This document shows positions 43,345 through 52,838 of a stretch of 64,000 bases of DNA, piece by piece (the stretch's first letter is position 1; each line of letters starts with the position of its first letter). The notes beneath the pieces are model-generated. The model worked only from the letters and a program-made list of their open reading frames with translations. It was not told where the DNA came from and did no database searches. The DNA lies in NCBI RefSeq assembly GCF_030012525.1, contig NZ_CP124855.1:2480001-2544000 (forward strand), in the 5' to 3' direction. Source of the DNA: Chryseobacterium gotjawalense. Its GTDB lineage: Bacteria; Bacteroidota; Bacteroidia; Flavobacteriales; Weeksellaceae. The position numbers were made by a program, and so were the translations under genes.

Positions 43345-43935
43345 ATGGAATTATTGAAAACCTTCTCCGGAAGTTATTTAGAAGCTGGATGTGATGAAGT
43401 TGGCAGAGGTTGTCTCTGTGGACCAGTAGTAGCTGCAGCGGTTATTCTCGATGAAAATTTTAACCAAAATTTGGTTAACGATTCTAAAAAATTAACATTT
43501 AAGACCCGCATGGCGCTCGATGATTATATTAAAGAAAATGTGAAAGATTTTGCCATTGCAGAGCTTTCTCCAGCCTTTATTGATGAGCATAATATCTTAA
43601 ATGCAAGTATTCACGCGATGCATTTGGCTTTAGATCAACTGAAAATACGTCCGGAACTTCTTTTAATAGATGGAAACCGGTTTCATCCTTATCAGTTGAT
43701 TGCACATCAATGTATTGTAAAAGGTGATTCTAAGATTCTTTCTATCGCGTGCGCTTCTATTTTAGCAAAAAATTACCGCGATCAACTGATGATTGAGCTG
43801 CATGAAGAATTTCCAGAATATGGGTGGAACAAAAATATGGGATATGCGACCAAACAACACCGGGAAGCCTTAATCAAATTTGGGCCTACGATTCATCACC
43901 GGAAATCTTTCAGGCTGGATTACGGCATAAGTTGA
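43345..43935 (+). CDS. rnhB: Ribonuclease HII
   Basis: 196 residues. The active-site motif AGCDEVGRG lies near residue 14, followed by GPVVAAAVIL, DSKKLTFKTR, LLIDGNRFHP near residue 110 and KGDSKILSIACASILAK near 130. It removes RNA from RNA-DNA hybrids and misincorporated ribonucleotides. It is divergent from susC, with a 112-bp shared promoter region. Confidence 0.95.
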   Translation: MELLKTFSGSYLEAGCDEVGRGCLCGPVVAAAVILDENFNQNLVNDSKKLTFKTRMALDDYIKENVKDFAIAELSPAFIDEHNILNASIHAMHLALDQLKIRPELLLIDGNRFHPYQLIAHQCIVKGDSKILSIACASILAKNYRDQLMIELHEEFPEYGWNKNMGYATKQHREALIKFGPTIHHRKSFRLDYGIS

Positions 43936-44014
43936 AATTAGGAAACAGGCAGTTGGGGGTTACCTTTTTTATCCATACTTACGGACTTAACTTTTTATAC
44001 GTATGAAATGAATT

Positions 44015-44051
44015 GTTCGTACAGACGAAAAAAAATTTCGTACGTACGAAC
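44015..44051. repeat. Imperfect palindrome between rnhB and the IS1182 element
   Basis: Outer arms GTTCGTAC and GTACGAAC pair perfectly over 8 bp. Inner arms CGAAA and TTTCG pair over 5 bp. There is no T-run and no gene in 43936-44083 other than this structure. Confidence 0.55.
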
Positions 44052-44082
44052 GATGCCTCTTTTATGGGCAGGGATTAAAGGA

Positions 44083-45838
44083 AAAGAAGCCGTCTCAAAA
44101 TAAAATTTGAGGCGGTTTTTAATTTTCTTTTTTAAGACGTTAAATTTTTAGATGATAATGTGGTTTTTCAGAATAGTCTAAAAAAGTGCTCCATTTAAGC
44201 ACTTTTCTTTCTTAGATTATGTGCTAAAGCGTGTAATCCGAACTCCAGTTCTGCTTTTTCTATTCCGATGTGCGTAAAACGCTTGAAGTTCCGGTTGGAT
44301 TTGATATGCGCGAATACAGGCTCTACATCGGCAGTGCGTTGTCTGCGTTTTATTTCACCTAGTTCACTTAAGAGATTTTCCCGAACTCTGTCCTTATGCC
44401 GTTCTAAATTTTGGTTCCGTTCTATTACTCTGTTTCCCTGGGCTTTATGGCAAGTCCCTCGCAGCGGGCAACCATTGCAGTTTTGAGCTTGGTAAAGTGA
44501 GCTTGTCTGAGCATAGCCGCTTTTGGTTTTTCGATTTCGGTTGGTGATTTTGTTCATTGGTTGTCCCATCGGACAGATGTATTGATCTTTCTCTTCGTTA
44601 TAATAGAGTTTATCGCGATGGAAGTCCTCGTTGATTTTCTTTCTTTTCGATTTTAAAATCCCCTGTTCCTTATCGAAGGTGTTGTATTTTACGAAGGTTT
44701 CTATATTTTTTTCTTCCAGAAAATCATAGTTTTCTTCACTGCCGTAACCTGCATCAGCGGTGAGTTCTTCCGGTAAAAACTGATAAAGATCTTCAAAAGT
44801 ATTAAGGTGTGGTTTGAGCGTATTTAAATCGTTGGTGGTTTGGTGCAAACTATAATGAATGACGAACTGGGATTCGGAACTTACCTGCACATTGTAGGCG
44901 GGTTTAAGCTGCCCATTCTGCATATGATCATCTTTCATGCGCATAAAGGTAGCGTCGGGATCGGTCTTGCTGTAGCTGCCACGACCTGCTAAAAGTTTTT
45001 CCTGCTCCTCGTATTTATCCAGGTTCTGAGAAAAATTCTTTTGAATGTATCTCAGTTTTGCCTTTGCTTTAGTAGAAGCCTTCGGGTTTTTGCTGATAAT
45101 CTCTTCTATTTTCTTGGCGGTCTTCTCTATTTTATCTTTATCGATGGTTTTAAACTCCGGTGGCGTAGGATCGCTGTCTTCTTCATCAGCAATGCTTTGA
45201 GCATAGTTCCACATTTGCTCAAGTTGCTCTGCCATCTTTTCTTTTCTGGTTTTAATGGCATTGCCCCAAACAAAGGTGTACCTCCCGGCAATAGACTCTA
45301 TCTTGGTGCCATCGGTAAAAACTTCTTTCAAACTAACGAGTCCTTCCTCGGCTAATAACAGGACGACCTGTTTAAAAATATCTTTGAAAATAGTCTTGAG
45401 TTTCTTGCTCCGAAAACGGGCAATAGTATTATGGTCTGCAACCTGTTGAGCCGATAGCCACATGAAATTAATATTCTCGCGCATCGCTTTTTCGATCTTC
45501 CTGCTGGAATACGTATTATCCATATAAGCGTAAACCATCACCTTAAGCATCATCTTGGGATGAAAGCTTGGTTTGCCATCTTTGCTGTATTCTTCAATGA
45601 GCAATTTCAGATCCAGTTGCTCAATTATTCCATTGACAATCCGAACCGGATGACTCTCAGGAATCAACTCTTCGATTGATGGCGGGAATAACCAGTTTTG
45701 TTGTTGGTTATAATCCTTAAATTTAATATTCATGTCATTGATTATCAATACTTAAAGATAATAAAATCTAATAATTTCACCAAAAAAAATGTAGAAAAAA
45801 AACAAAAAAAACCGTCTCAGTATTGAGACGGCTTCTTT
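44083..45838 (-). mobile_element. IS1182-family insertion sequence
   Basis: About 1.75 kb. The terminal inverted repeats AAGAAGCCGTCTCA start near 44084 and end near 45837. Each end folds into a hairpin (CCGTCTCA...TGAGGCGG on the left, CCGTCTCAGTATTGAGACGG on the right) followed, reading inwards, by a T-run. Incoming transcripts from both flanks would therefore stop. I could not define a target duplication with certainty. Confidence 0.85.
44195..45733 (-). CDS. IS1182-family transposase
   Basis: 512 residues from the only in-frame ATG (45733, MNIKFKDYNQQQNWLFPPS). The DUF772 N-terminal domain (SFHPKMMLKVMVYAYMDN, RKIEKAMRENINFMWLSA) leads to the DDE domain (FTDGTKIESIAGRYTFVWG near residue 138, TADAGYGSEENYDFLEE near 330). 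A cysteine-rich segment follows (CNGCPLRGTCHKAQGN near 425), then the C-terminal RQRTADVEPVFAHIKSNRNFKRF. The frame is intact, so the element may be mobile. Confidence 0.93.
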   Translation of the reverse strand: MNIKFKDYNQQQNWLFPPSIEELIPESHPVRIVNGIIEQLDLKLLIEEYSKDGKPSFHPKMMLKVMVYAYMDNTYSSRKIEKAMRENINFMWLSAQQVADHNTIARFRSKKLKTIFKDIFKQVVLLLAEEGLVSLKEVFTDGTKIESIAGRYTFVWGNAIKTRKEKMAEQLEQMWNYAQSIADEEDSDPTPPEFKTIDKDKIEKTAKKIEEIISKNPKASTKAKAKLRYIQKNFSQNLDKYEEQEKLLAGRGSYSKTDPDATFMRMKDDHMQNGQLKPAYNVQVSSESQFVIHYSLHQTTNDLNTLKPHLNTFEDLYQFLPEELTADAGYGSEENYDFLEEKNIETFVKYNTFDKEQGILKSKRKKINEDFHRDKLYYNEEKDQYICPMGQPMNKITNRNRKTKSGYAQTSSLYQAQNCNGCPLRGTCHKAQGNRVIERNQNLERHKDRVRENLLSELGEIKRRQRTADVEPVFAHIKSNRNFKRFTHIGIEKAELEFGLHALAHNLRKKSA

Positions 45839-45864
45839 GTAAATAGATGACAAGATAAAAATGC

Positions 45865-47676
45865 TTATTTTTTCTTTCCTTGATTTTGCTGCACTTTCTG
45901 TTGTTCCTGTGCTTTCTCCATCATTTCACGCATTCTTTTCTGGAATTTTCCCTCTTTTTTAGGTTCTTTCTGTTTGTTCATTTGAATCTGTGCATGAATC
46001 TTTTTCTCATCCAAAATCCAATATTTAATGACCAAAATAATTAAAATATTAATGGCATTCGATACAAAATAATACCAGGATAAACCTGATGCAGAAGTAT
46101 TCAAAAAGAATAAGAAGGTAATCGGGAAGATGTACATAATCACTTTCATATTCGGCATTCCTTCCTGAGTCGGTTGCTGAATGTTTCCTGCCGTCATTAT
46201 CGTATAGATTAAAATCACCACTGTACAAGCAATTGCGAAAATACTTAAATGGTCTCCTAGTAATGGAACACTGAATGGCAGTTTAATCACATCATCATAA
46301 GCTGTTAAGTCTTTAGCGAACCAAAAACTTTTTCCGCGTAAGTCAATCATATTCGGGAAGAAACGGAACAATGCGTAGAAAATCGGAACCTGAATTAATC
46401 CCGGCAGACAGCCCGCCATTTGATTTACACCGGCTTTCCGGTAAACAGCCATTGTTTCCTGCTGTTTTTTCATGGGATCCGCATTTTTGTATTTTGCGTT
46501 TACCTCGTCGATTTCCGGGCGAATTACCCGCATCATCGCACTCAGTTTATGTTGCTTGAACATCACCGGTGACAAAATGATTTTCACGATAATGGTCATC
46601 AGGAAAATAACCCATCCTGCTGCAAGGCCCCAACTTGAAATTAAATTATACATCGGGATAAAGAACCATCTGTTCAATGTTCCGATAAATGACCAACCCA
46701 AAGGCAGTAATTCATCGAAGTTTTTGTCGTAAGATTTTAATAAAGGTAAATCTAATGGCATAAAATACCATTTAAAATCCTGATTCAATTCTCCTGCTGC
46801 CAAATCAACCTGGCCATTGAAATTGAATTTCTTTACAAACTCGCCTTCATTGATCGTGTCTTGGGAACCGTGAGCGTTTTTGAAACCATGTTGTGGCTCG
46901 ATCACCATCGAGAAAAACTGTTGTTTAATTGCTAACCAGTTCAGCGTTTCTTTCGGCTCTTCCATCGTGGTTCTGCCGTCATAATCAAAACTTTTGTAAT
47001 CATTAAAAGTATAATTGAATTCGGTATGGGTCTGCTCCTGAGAACGGCCTTTTTCCATTTGTCTTGCGCTGAGATCCCAGATGAAATCTGCTTTGGAATC
47101 AGAAACCAGTTGCGCCAGATTTTGTGTTTTTACATTAAAGTCGACCGTGTATTTATCTAACAATGTATAAATAAACTGTATCACCGCACCGTTCACATTA
47201 GCCTGCATCGTTACCGAATTTCCGTTTTGAGTCGGAGCAAAAACTAAATCTTTAGTGTTAAAGGTTTTTCCTGATTTATCTTTAAACTGAAAACCGTACG
47301 ATGAATTATTTTTATCAAAAAGCAGAAGCTTCTTATCATTGACATCGGTTTTTTTATCGTAAGCCTTATACTGGTTTAATTCCACGGTAGTAAGTTGGCC
47401 ACCCAAAGTCGAAATTTCTAAAGTCAGTTCTTTGTTTTTCAGCTCTACCTGCTGTATCGACGTGGTTTTTACGCTGTCGTTCAGGTTGGTTACCATTGCC
47501 GGTTTTGTGACGTTGGCTGGCGCTGTTTGCTTTACCTCGGTTTTATTTTTGGCTTCTTTTAATTGTTGTTCAGTGGCCTGCTTGTTTTGAAAGTAAAACA
47601 TTGCGCCCATAATAATCATTGAAAACAGTGCGAAAATGATCAATTGATTTTTATCTAAACCGTTATTTTGCTGCAT
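45865..47676 (-). CDS. yidC: Membrane protein insertase YidC
   Basis: 603 residues. An N-terminal membrane anchor (NQLIIFALFSMIIMGAMFYF) precedes a large periplasmic beta domain. The conserved YidC/Oxa1 core has five membrane segments (WGLAAGWVIFLMTIIVKIIL; GVNQMAGCLPGLIQVPIFYALF). The tail is basic (KKEGKFQKRMREMMEKAQEQ), as in Bacteroidota YidC. It inserts and folds inner-membrane proteins with or without SecYEG. It lies 164 bp downstream of pyrG on the same strand, with a hairpin between. Confidence 0.96.
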   Translation of the reverse strand: MQQNNGLDKNQLIIFALFSMIIMGAMFYFQNKQATEQQLKEAKNKTEVKQTAPANVTKPAMVTNLNDSVKTTSIQQVELKNKELTLEISTLGGQLTTVELNQYKAYDKKTDVNDKKLLLFDKNNSSYGFQFKDKSGKTFNTKDLVFAPTQNGNSVTMQANVNGAVIQFIYTLLDKYTVDFNVKTQNLAQLVSDSKADFIWDLSARQMEKGRSQEQTHTEFNYTFNDYKSFDYDGRTTMEEPKETLNWLAIKQQFFSMVIEPQHGFKNAHGSQDTINEGEFVKKFNFNGQVDLAAGELNQDFKWYFMPLDLPLLKSYDKNFDELLPLGWSFIGTLNRWFFIPMYNLISSWGLAAGWVIFLMTIIVKIILSPVMFKQHKLSAMMRVIRPEIDEVNAKYKNADPMKKQQETMAVYRKAGVNQMAGCLPGLIQVPIFYALFRFFPNMIDLRGKSFWFAKDLTAYDDVIKLPFSVPLLGDHLSIFAIACTVVILIYTIMTAGNIQQPTQEGMPNMKVIMYIFPITFLFFLNTSASGLSWYYFVSNAINILIILVIKYWILDEKKIHAQIQMNKQKEPKKEGKFQKRMREMMEKAQEQQKVQQNQGKKK

Positions 47677-47805
47677 TTTAATTTATTTGAATTTTAAAAT
47701 TTTGGGTTTGAAAGTTATCCGTTTCTTCCCTTTTAATTTTGGGTGACAAAAATACTGAAATTTTTGGCAATGAAGAATTTTTTGACTAATGATTTAAAAA
47801 CAAAA

Positions 47806-47834
47806 GAGATAAAAAACATTTTGTCTTTTATCTC
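47806..47834 (-). terminator. Terminator between pyrG and yidC
   Basis: GAGATAAAA and TTTTATCTC form a 9-bp A/T-rich stem, with a T-rich stretch on the minus strand after it. Weak, but well placed after pyrG. Confidence 0.55.
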
Positions 47835-47840
47835 CTTGTC

Positions 47841-49448
47841 TTATTTTTTAGAAGCTGCTTTAATCAGCGCCTTAAATAAAGGATGTGGCGAGGCAACCGT
47901 ACTTTTATATTCCGGGTGATATTGTACACCGATATAAAAAGGATGGTCTTTCAGTTCCAGTGTTTCGACCAACTCTGTTTCAGGATTAAAACCGGTGGGA
48001 ACCAAGCCGTTTTTTTCAAATTCATCCCGGTATTCCGAATTGAATTCGTACCGGTGACGGTGTCTTTCTGAAATGTTTTTCGTGCCGTAAATCTCATTCA
48101 GTTTGGAACCTGTTTTCAAAGTGCATTTCCAGGCACCCAATCTCATGGTTCCACCTTTTTCAACCACATTTTTCTGATCTTCCATTAAAGAAATTACAGG
48201 TTCCGGCGTGGAAGTGTCGAATTCCATAGAATTGGCTTTTCTGTAACCAAGAACGTTTCTGGCAAATTCGATGGTCATAATCTGCATTCCCAAACAAATT
48301 CCCAATAAAGGAATATTGTTTTCCCGGGCGTATTTTGCAGCTTCAATTTTCCCTTCAATTCCACGGTCCCCAAATCCGGGAGCGATCAGCATTCCGTCGA
48401 TTCCGGCAAAAGTTTCTGCAACATTTCCGCTGTCGATATCACCGCTGTAAACCCATCTTACCTTTACTTCGGTTTCCAAATCAGCGCCGGCGTGAATAAA
48501 CGATTCCGCGATGGATTTATAAGAATCCTGCAATGAAACATATTTTCCAACCAGAGCAATCTCAACTGATTTTTTGGGGTTTTTATATTTTTTAAGGAAG
48601 CTTTTCCAGTCTTTTAAATCAGCCTGTTTATCAGATTTTAAATTAAGTTCCTTTAAGACAACATCATCAAAATCCTGCTTTTGCAAATAAAGTGGAACTT
48701 CATAAATGGTTTCCAAATCTTTACATTCAATCACGTTTTCCAAAGCTACGTTACAGAACTGAGCCAATTTCATTCGCTGTTCTTTGGGAATAATATGCTC
48801 CGTTCTACAAACCAAAACATCAGCCTGAATCCCGGATTCCATTAATTGACGGACAGAATGTTGGGAAGGTTTTGTTTTCAATTCACCACTGGCAGCCAAA
48901 TACGGCAACAGCGTCAAATGAATAACCATGGAATTGTGTTCGCCCAGTTCCCATTTCAGTTGGCGCACACTTTCAATATAAGGAAGTGATTCTATATCGC
49001 CTACAGTTCCACCAATTTCGGTGATGATGATATCGTAGTTTTGTTTCGCCAGCATTTTAATCCGGCGCTTAATTTCGTTGGTGATATGGGGAATAACCTG
49101 CACGGTTTTTCCCAGGAAGTCCCCTTTTCTTTCTTTTTCAATAACGGTTTGGTAAATTTTACCGGTGGTTACGTTGTTGTTTTGAGAAGTATTGGAATTC
49201 AGGAATCTTTCGTAATGTCCGAGATCCAAATCGGTTTCTGCGCCGTCTTCGGTCACGTAACATTCTCCGTGTTCATAGGGATTTAGCGTTCCCGGATCAA
49301 TATTAATGTAAGGATCAAGCTTTTGGATGGTGACATTGAATCCTCTCGATTTCAGCAGTAAGCCAAGTGAAGCAGAGACGATTCCTTTGCCTAAAGAAGA
49401 AGTTACACCGCCAGTTACGAAGATGTATTTCGTGTTCTTTTTGCTCAT
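47841..49448 (-). CDS. pyrG: CTP synthase
   Basis: About 535 residues from the ATG at 49448 (MSKKNTKYIFVTGG). The amidoligase domain shows GGVTSSLGKGIVSASLG, KLDPYINIDPGTLNPYEHGE and TEIGGTVGDIESLPYIE. The glutamine amidotransferase domain shows LGICLGMQ with the catalytic Cys near residue 378 and HPEY near the end. It makes CTP from UTP and glutamine. Confidence 0.97.
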   Translation of the reverse strand: MSKKNTKYIFVTGGVTSSLGKGIVSASLGLLLKSRGFNVTIQKLDPYINIDPGTLNPYEHGECYVTEDGAETDLDLGHYERFLNSNTSQNNNVTTGKIYQTVIEKERKGDFLGKTVQVIPHITNEIKRRIKMLAKQNYDIIITEIGGTVGDIESLPYIESVRQLKWELGEHNSMVIHLTLLPYLAASGELKTKPSQHSVRQLMESGIQADVLVCRTEHIIPKEQRMKLAQFCNVALENVIECKDLETIYEVPLYLQKQDFDDVVLKELNLKSDKQADLKDWKSFLKKYKNPKKSVEIALVGKYVSLQDSYKSIAESFIHAGADLETEVKVRWVYSGDIDSGNVAETFAGIDGMLIAPGFGDRGIEGKIEAAKYARENNIPLLGICLGMQIMTIEFARNVLGYRKANSMEFDTSTPEPVISLMEDQKNVVEKGGTMRLGAWKCTLKTGSKLNEIYGTKNISERHRHRYEFNSEYRDEFEKNGLVPTGFNPETELVETLELKDHPFYIGVQYHPEYKSTVASPHPLFKALIKAASKK

Positions 49449-49660
49449 TAGTTTAGGTTTTGGCAAAGTTAGCGTAAAAACTTTAACGGGGCAATTAGGT
49501 TACTTCAAAATTTAATTAAATACATTCATTCAGATGAATTCTTCCCGGGTATGACACATGAGATATGTCACGCCATAAAGGGCTGAAACATGTTTAACTT
49601 GGTCTGGTAATTGAGCTCTAAACTATAGTTACACTTCAGTAACTGATAAATATTAAAAAA

Positions 49661-50188
49661 ATGAAAAATTCATTACAATCAATTCTTGTATTAGTTGCCT
49701 TAACGCTTGTTGGTTTTGTAAATGCGCAAAACATTACGGGGAAATCTACAACAGTTAATATTGCCGGGACTTCACCAATGCATGATTGGGTGATGAACGG
49801 ATCTGAAGCGAGCTTCACAGGAAATGCCAGTGGAAACACCATTACCAATGTGAAATTCACAATGCCGGTAAAAAGCCTGAAAAGCACCAAAGGAAAAATG
49901 ATGGATAACAAGGCCTATGGCGCATTGAAATCCGACAAATTCCCCAATATTATCTTTGCTGCACCAACATTAACAGTTGGAAAAGGAAATTTAGCGGGTA
50001 AAATGACAATCGCAGGGGTTACCAAAGAGGTTAACTTTCCTGTTACCGTTACGAAAAACGGCGCGTCTTATCATATAACAGGTACGGAAAATATGAAATT
50101 GTCAACGTACGGAATTGAAAGACCTGGTTTCATGGGCGTGAAAACCGGTGATGCTATTAAAGTTACCGTAAACATCGTAGCCAACTAA
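49661..50188 (+). CDS. YceI-family exported protein
   Basis: 175 residues with a signal peptide (to about ...GFVNAQ, residue 22). The lipocalin-like YceI domain is short. Its typical features are TSPMHDWVMNG near residue 37, LKSDKFPNIIFA near 85, and GKMTIAGVTKEVNFPVTV near 108. Members bind amphiphilic molecules such as isoprenoid quinones in the periplasm; the ligand here is unknown. A terminator follows at 50209. Confidence 0.88.
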   Translation: MKNSLQSILVLVALTLVGFVNAQNITGKSTTVNIAGTSPMHDWVMNGSEASFTGNASGNTITNVKFTMPVKSLKSTKGKMMDNKAYGALKSDKFPNIIFAAPTLTVGKGNLAGKMTIAGVTKEVNFPVTVTKNGASYHITGTENMKLSTYGIERPGFMGVKTGDAIKVTVNIVAN

Positions 50189-50208
50189 TATTTTTTATTA
50201 CAAATATC

Positions 50209-50238
50209 AATAACCGCTTTTTTGGCGGTTATTTTTTT
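50209..50238 (+). terminator. Terminator after the yceI-like gene
   Basis: AATAACCGC and GCGGTTATT form a 9-bp stem followed by five further T residues. Confidence 0.85.
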
Positions 50239-50281
50239 GCTGAAATCTTAATAATTCAAAAAAAAGCGGGAAATTCGCAAC

Positions 50282-51628
50282 ATGGCAAAAGTGAAAACAG
50301 CATATCTGTGTCAGAACTGTGGGTCGCAGCATCCGCAGTGGTTGGGACAGTGCAAGAATTGTGGCGAGTGGAATACTTTGGTGGAAGAGATTGTTGAAAA
50401 ATCTCCCGCGAAAAGTTTTTCTGACCGGTCGAAACAGCATATCATCAATATTATCGAGGTTGAAACTTTCGAAGAGCCCCGAATTACAACGCCTTCTGAA
50501 GAACTGAACCGCGTTCTCGGTGGCGGAATTGTTTTGGGTTCCGTGACTTTAATTGGGGGCGAACCTGGAATAGGAAAATCGACCTTGCTGCTCCAGTTGG
50601 CACTGAAAATGAAGAAAACTATTCTTTATGTTTCCGGTGAAGAAAGCGCATCCCAAATAAAAATGCGCGCTGACCGACTTACGGAACTGCAAAATCCAAA
50701 CTGCTTTCTTTTTACCGAAACCTCGGTGGAAAAGATTCTGCACGAAGCTAAAAAGCTGAAGCCGGATTTTTTGATTGTCGACTCTATTCAAACATTACAA
50801 AGCCAGTTGATTGAGAGCTCGCCCGGAACGGTTTCGCAGATTCGGGAATGTTCGAACGAGATTATTAAGTTTTCTAAAGAAACCAATACGCCGACTTTTT
50901 TAGTCGGACATATTACAAAAGACGGCCAGATCGCAGGTCCGAAAGTTTTGGAGCACATGGTAGATGTGGTGCTGAATTTTGACGGTGACCGAAATCATTT
51001 GTTCCGATTATTGAGAGCGAGTAAAAACCGTTTCGGGTCGACGGCCGAAATCGGGATTTATGAAATGGTTTCGCAAGGTTTAAAGGAGATAAAAAATCCT
51101 TCTGAGATTTTGATCACCAAGAAATTCGAAGAACTTTCCGGGAATTCTGTCGCGGTAACTTTAGAAGGAAACCGTCCGATGCTGATAGAAATTCAGGCAT
51201 TGGTAAGTACCGCAGTTTATGGTACGCCGCAAAGAAGTTGCACCGGTTTTGATTCGAAAAGGCTCAATATGCTTTTGGCGGTTTTAGAAAAAAGAGCCGG
51301 TTTTCAGTTGGGCGCGAAAGATGTTTTCCTGAATATTACAGGCGGAATAAAAACGGGAGATCCGGCTTTGGATTTGGCGGTGGTGGCTTCGATTCTCTCT
51401 TCGAATGAAGATATTGCGATATCGGAACATTTTTGTTTTGCCGGAGAAATCGGGTTGAGTGGAGAAATCCGTCCGATTCCGCAGATTGAACAAAGGATTT
51501 CGGAAGCAGAGAAATTGGGTTACGAGAAAATATTTGTTTCTAATTTAAATAAAATTCCGAAAAAGAAATATGGGATTATTGTGGAAGAAGTGAGTAAGAT
51601 TGAGGATTTTCATGAACGGCTGTTTTAG
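50282..51628 (+). CDS. radA: DNA repair protein RadA
   Basis: 448 residues. The four-cysteine zinc finger CQNCGSQHPQWLGQCKNC sits at the N-terminus. Walker A is GGEPGIGKST near residue 95, followed by SGEESASQIK, VDSIQTLQ and the RadA-specific KNRFG motif near 260. The C-terminus is a Lon-like domain (NITGGIKTGDPALDLAV). It helps branch migration and processing of recombination intermediates with RecA. Confidence 0.96.
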   Translation: MAKVKTAYLCQNCGSQHPQWLGQCKNCGEWNTLVEEIVEKSPAKSFSDRSKQHIINIIEVETFEEPRITTPSEELNRVLGGGIVLGSVTLIGGEPGIGKSTLLLQLALKMKKTILYVSGEESASQIKMRADRLTELQNPNCFLFTETSVEKILHEAKKLKPDFLIVDSIQTLQSQLIESSPGTVSQIRECSNEIIKFSKETNTPTFLVGHITKDGQIAGPKVLEHMVDVVLNFDGDRNHLFRLLRASKNRFGSTAEIGIYEMVSQGLKEIKNPSEILITKKFEELSGNSVAVTLEGNRPMLIEIQALVSTAVYGTPQRSCTGFDSKRLNMLLAVLEKRAGFQLGAKDVFLNITGGIKTGDPALDLAVVASILSSNEDIAISEHFCFAGEIGLSGEIRPIPQIEQRISEAEKLGYEKIFVSNLNKIPKKKYGIIVEEVSKIEDFHERLF

Positions 51629-51701
51629 ATAGATCACGAATGTGTAAAAAGGATATACTTTATGGATATTAAATTCATATATTTGTGTAAAATTTGAATC
51701 A

Positions 51702-51932
51702 ATGAAAGTGATTTCTTTAAAAATAGATGAATCCATTTTTTCGGAGACAGAAGATATTTTGAAAAAATATAAAAAGCCCAGAAACAGATATATTAATGAG
51801 GCTTTAGATTATTATAATAAGATGCAGAAAAGGGAAATTTTGAAGGCGAAGCTTTTGAAAAGTTCTTTGTTGGTACGGGAAGATAATTTGGAGATTTTAA
51901 AAGAATTTGAAAGTTTAGAAAATGATTTTTAA
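51702..51932 (+). CDS. Antitoxin, ribbon-helix-helix type
   Basis: 76 residues. The start MKVISLKIDESIFSETEDIL has the short beta strand plus helix of ribbon-helix-helix DNA-binding antitoxins, followed by a charged helical tail (LVREDNLEILKEFESLENDF) suited to binding the toxin. It overlaps the following MazF-like gene by 11 bases, and such overlap is normal for toxin-antitoxin pairs. The pair probably represses its own promoter. Confidence 0.82.
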   Translation: MKVISLKIDESIFSETEDILKKYKKPRNRYINEALDYYNKMQKREILKAKLLKSSLLVREDNLEILKEFESLENDF

Positions 51933-52266
51933 TCAATTTGAAATTTGGATTGCAGATTTGAATCCACAAATCGGTACTGAAACAGAAAAGACAAGACCTG
52001 TTTTAGTGGTACAAACTAATTTGCTTAATGAAATAGAGCATACTTCTACCATTATTTGTCCGATCACCACCAAAATTAAAAATGCTGAATTGATCCGTGT
52101 TTTTTTGGATGCGAAAACAACAGGTGTTTTTGAGGACTGCGAAATTATGATTGATCAAATCAGAGCATTAGACAATACGCGGTTTATTAAAAAAATTGGA
52201 ATGGTTTCTCCTCAAATCATTGAGGAAGTAAAAACCGGACTGAAAATAGTACTGGATTTAGATTGA
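51922..52266 (+). CDS. MazF/PemK-family toxin (mRNA interferase)
   Basis: 114 residues, standard length. FEIWIADLNPQIGTETEKTRPVLVVQ carries the conserved strand and Arg-Pro motif. ICPITTKI and EIMIDQIRALDNTRF follow as in active MazF toxins. It should cut mRNA at short sequences unless bound by the upstream antitoxin. Its stop TGA overlaps the ATG of the acpH-like gene (TGATG), so an unrelated core gene is translationally coupled to it. Confidence 0.9.
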   Translation: MIFNQFEIWIADLNPQIGTETEKTRPVLVVQTNLLNEIEHTSTIICPITTKIKNAELIRVFLDAKTTGVFEDCEIMIDQIRALDNTRFIKKIGMVSPQIIEEVKTGLKIVLDLD

Positions 52267-52838
52267 TGAATTACCTCGCCCATTCCTATCTCGCCTTTAC
52301 CGATGAACAGATCGTTGGTCAGTTTTTGGAAGATGTTATTCCGAACAGAGACCGCTTTTCTTTCCCCGAAAACATCCAGGAGGGAATTACGCTGCACCGG
52401 AAAATCGATACTTTTACCGATGCCCATCCGGAAATCAGTGAGGCGAAGAAAATTTTCAGTCCGCTCGTAAGATTGTATTCCGGTGCTTTTGTGGATGTGT
52501 CGATGGATTATTTTCTGGCGAATTCGTTAGCCGATGAGGTTTTGAAAAATCACGCCCAAAGGGTCTATCGGGTTTTGCGGAAATATCAGGAACTGCTTCC
52601 TGAAAAATTAATAAGGATGGTCGATGGTATGGAAAAAGACAATTGGCTTTATAATTACAAAGAAGATTGGGGAATCAAATATTCGATTCAAAATGTATTG
52701 AATAAAGCCAAATATCTGGAGGAAGACCTACCTGTTTTTGAATTATTTATAGCTAACAAACCACAACTGCAACAACATTTTGATCGGTTTTTCCCCGAAC
52801 TTTTCGAGTATGCTCAAAAAGTAAATTCTGAGTTTTAA
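52266..52838 (+). CDS. Acyl-carrier-protein phosphodiesterase-like protein
   Basis: 190 residues from the ATG at 52266. NYLAHSYLAFTDEQIVGQFLEDVI, ITLHRKIDTFTDAHPEISEAK and DVSMDYFLANSL are the histidine/aspartate-rich motifs of the AcpH/YajB family in the HD superfamily. The enzyme removes the phosphopantetheine arm from acyl carrier protein in Escherichia coli. The activity is unproven in Bacteroidota. It overlaps the next gene tail-to-tail by four bases. Confidence 0.85.
   Translation: MNYLAHSYLAFTDEQIVGQFLEDVIPNRDRFSFPENIQEGITLHRKIDTFTDAHPEISEAKKIFSPLVRLYSGAFVDVSMDYFLANSLADEVLKNHAQRVYRVLRKYQELLPEKLIRMVDGMEKDNWLYNYKEDWGIKYSIQNVLNKAKYLEEDLPVFELFIANKPQLQQHFDRFFPELFEYAQKVNSEF

Noticed and set aside
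43824..44006. 60-codon frame overlapping the end of rnhB
   Set aside because: Out of frame with rnhB, no homology recognised, ends in intergenic DNA.
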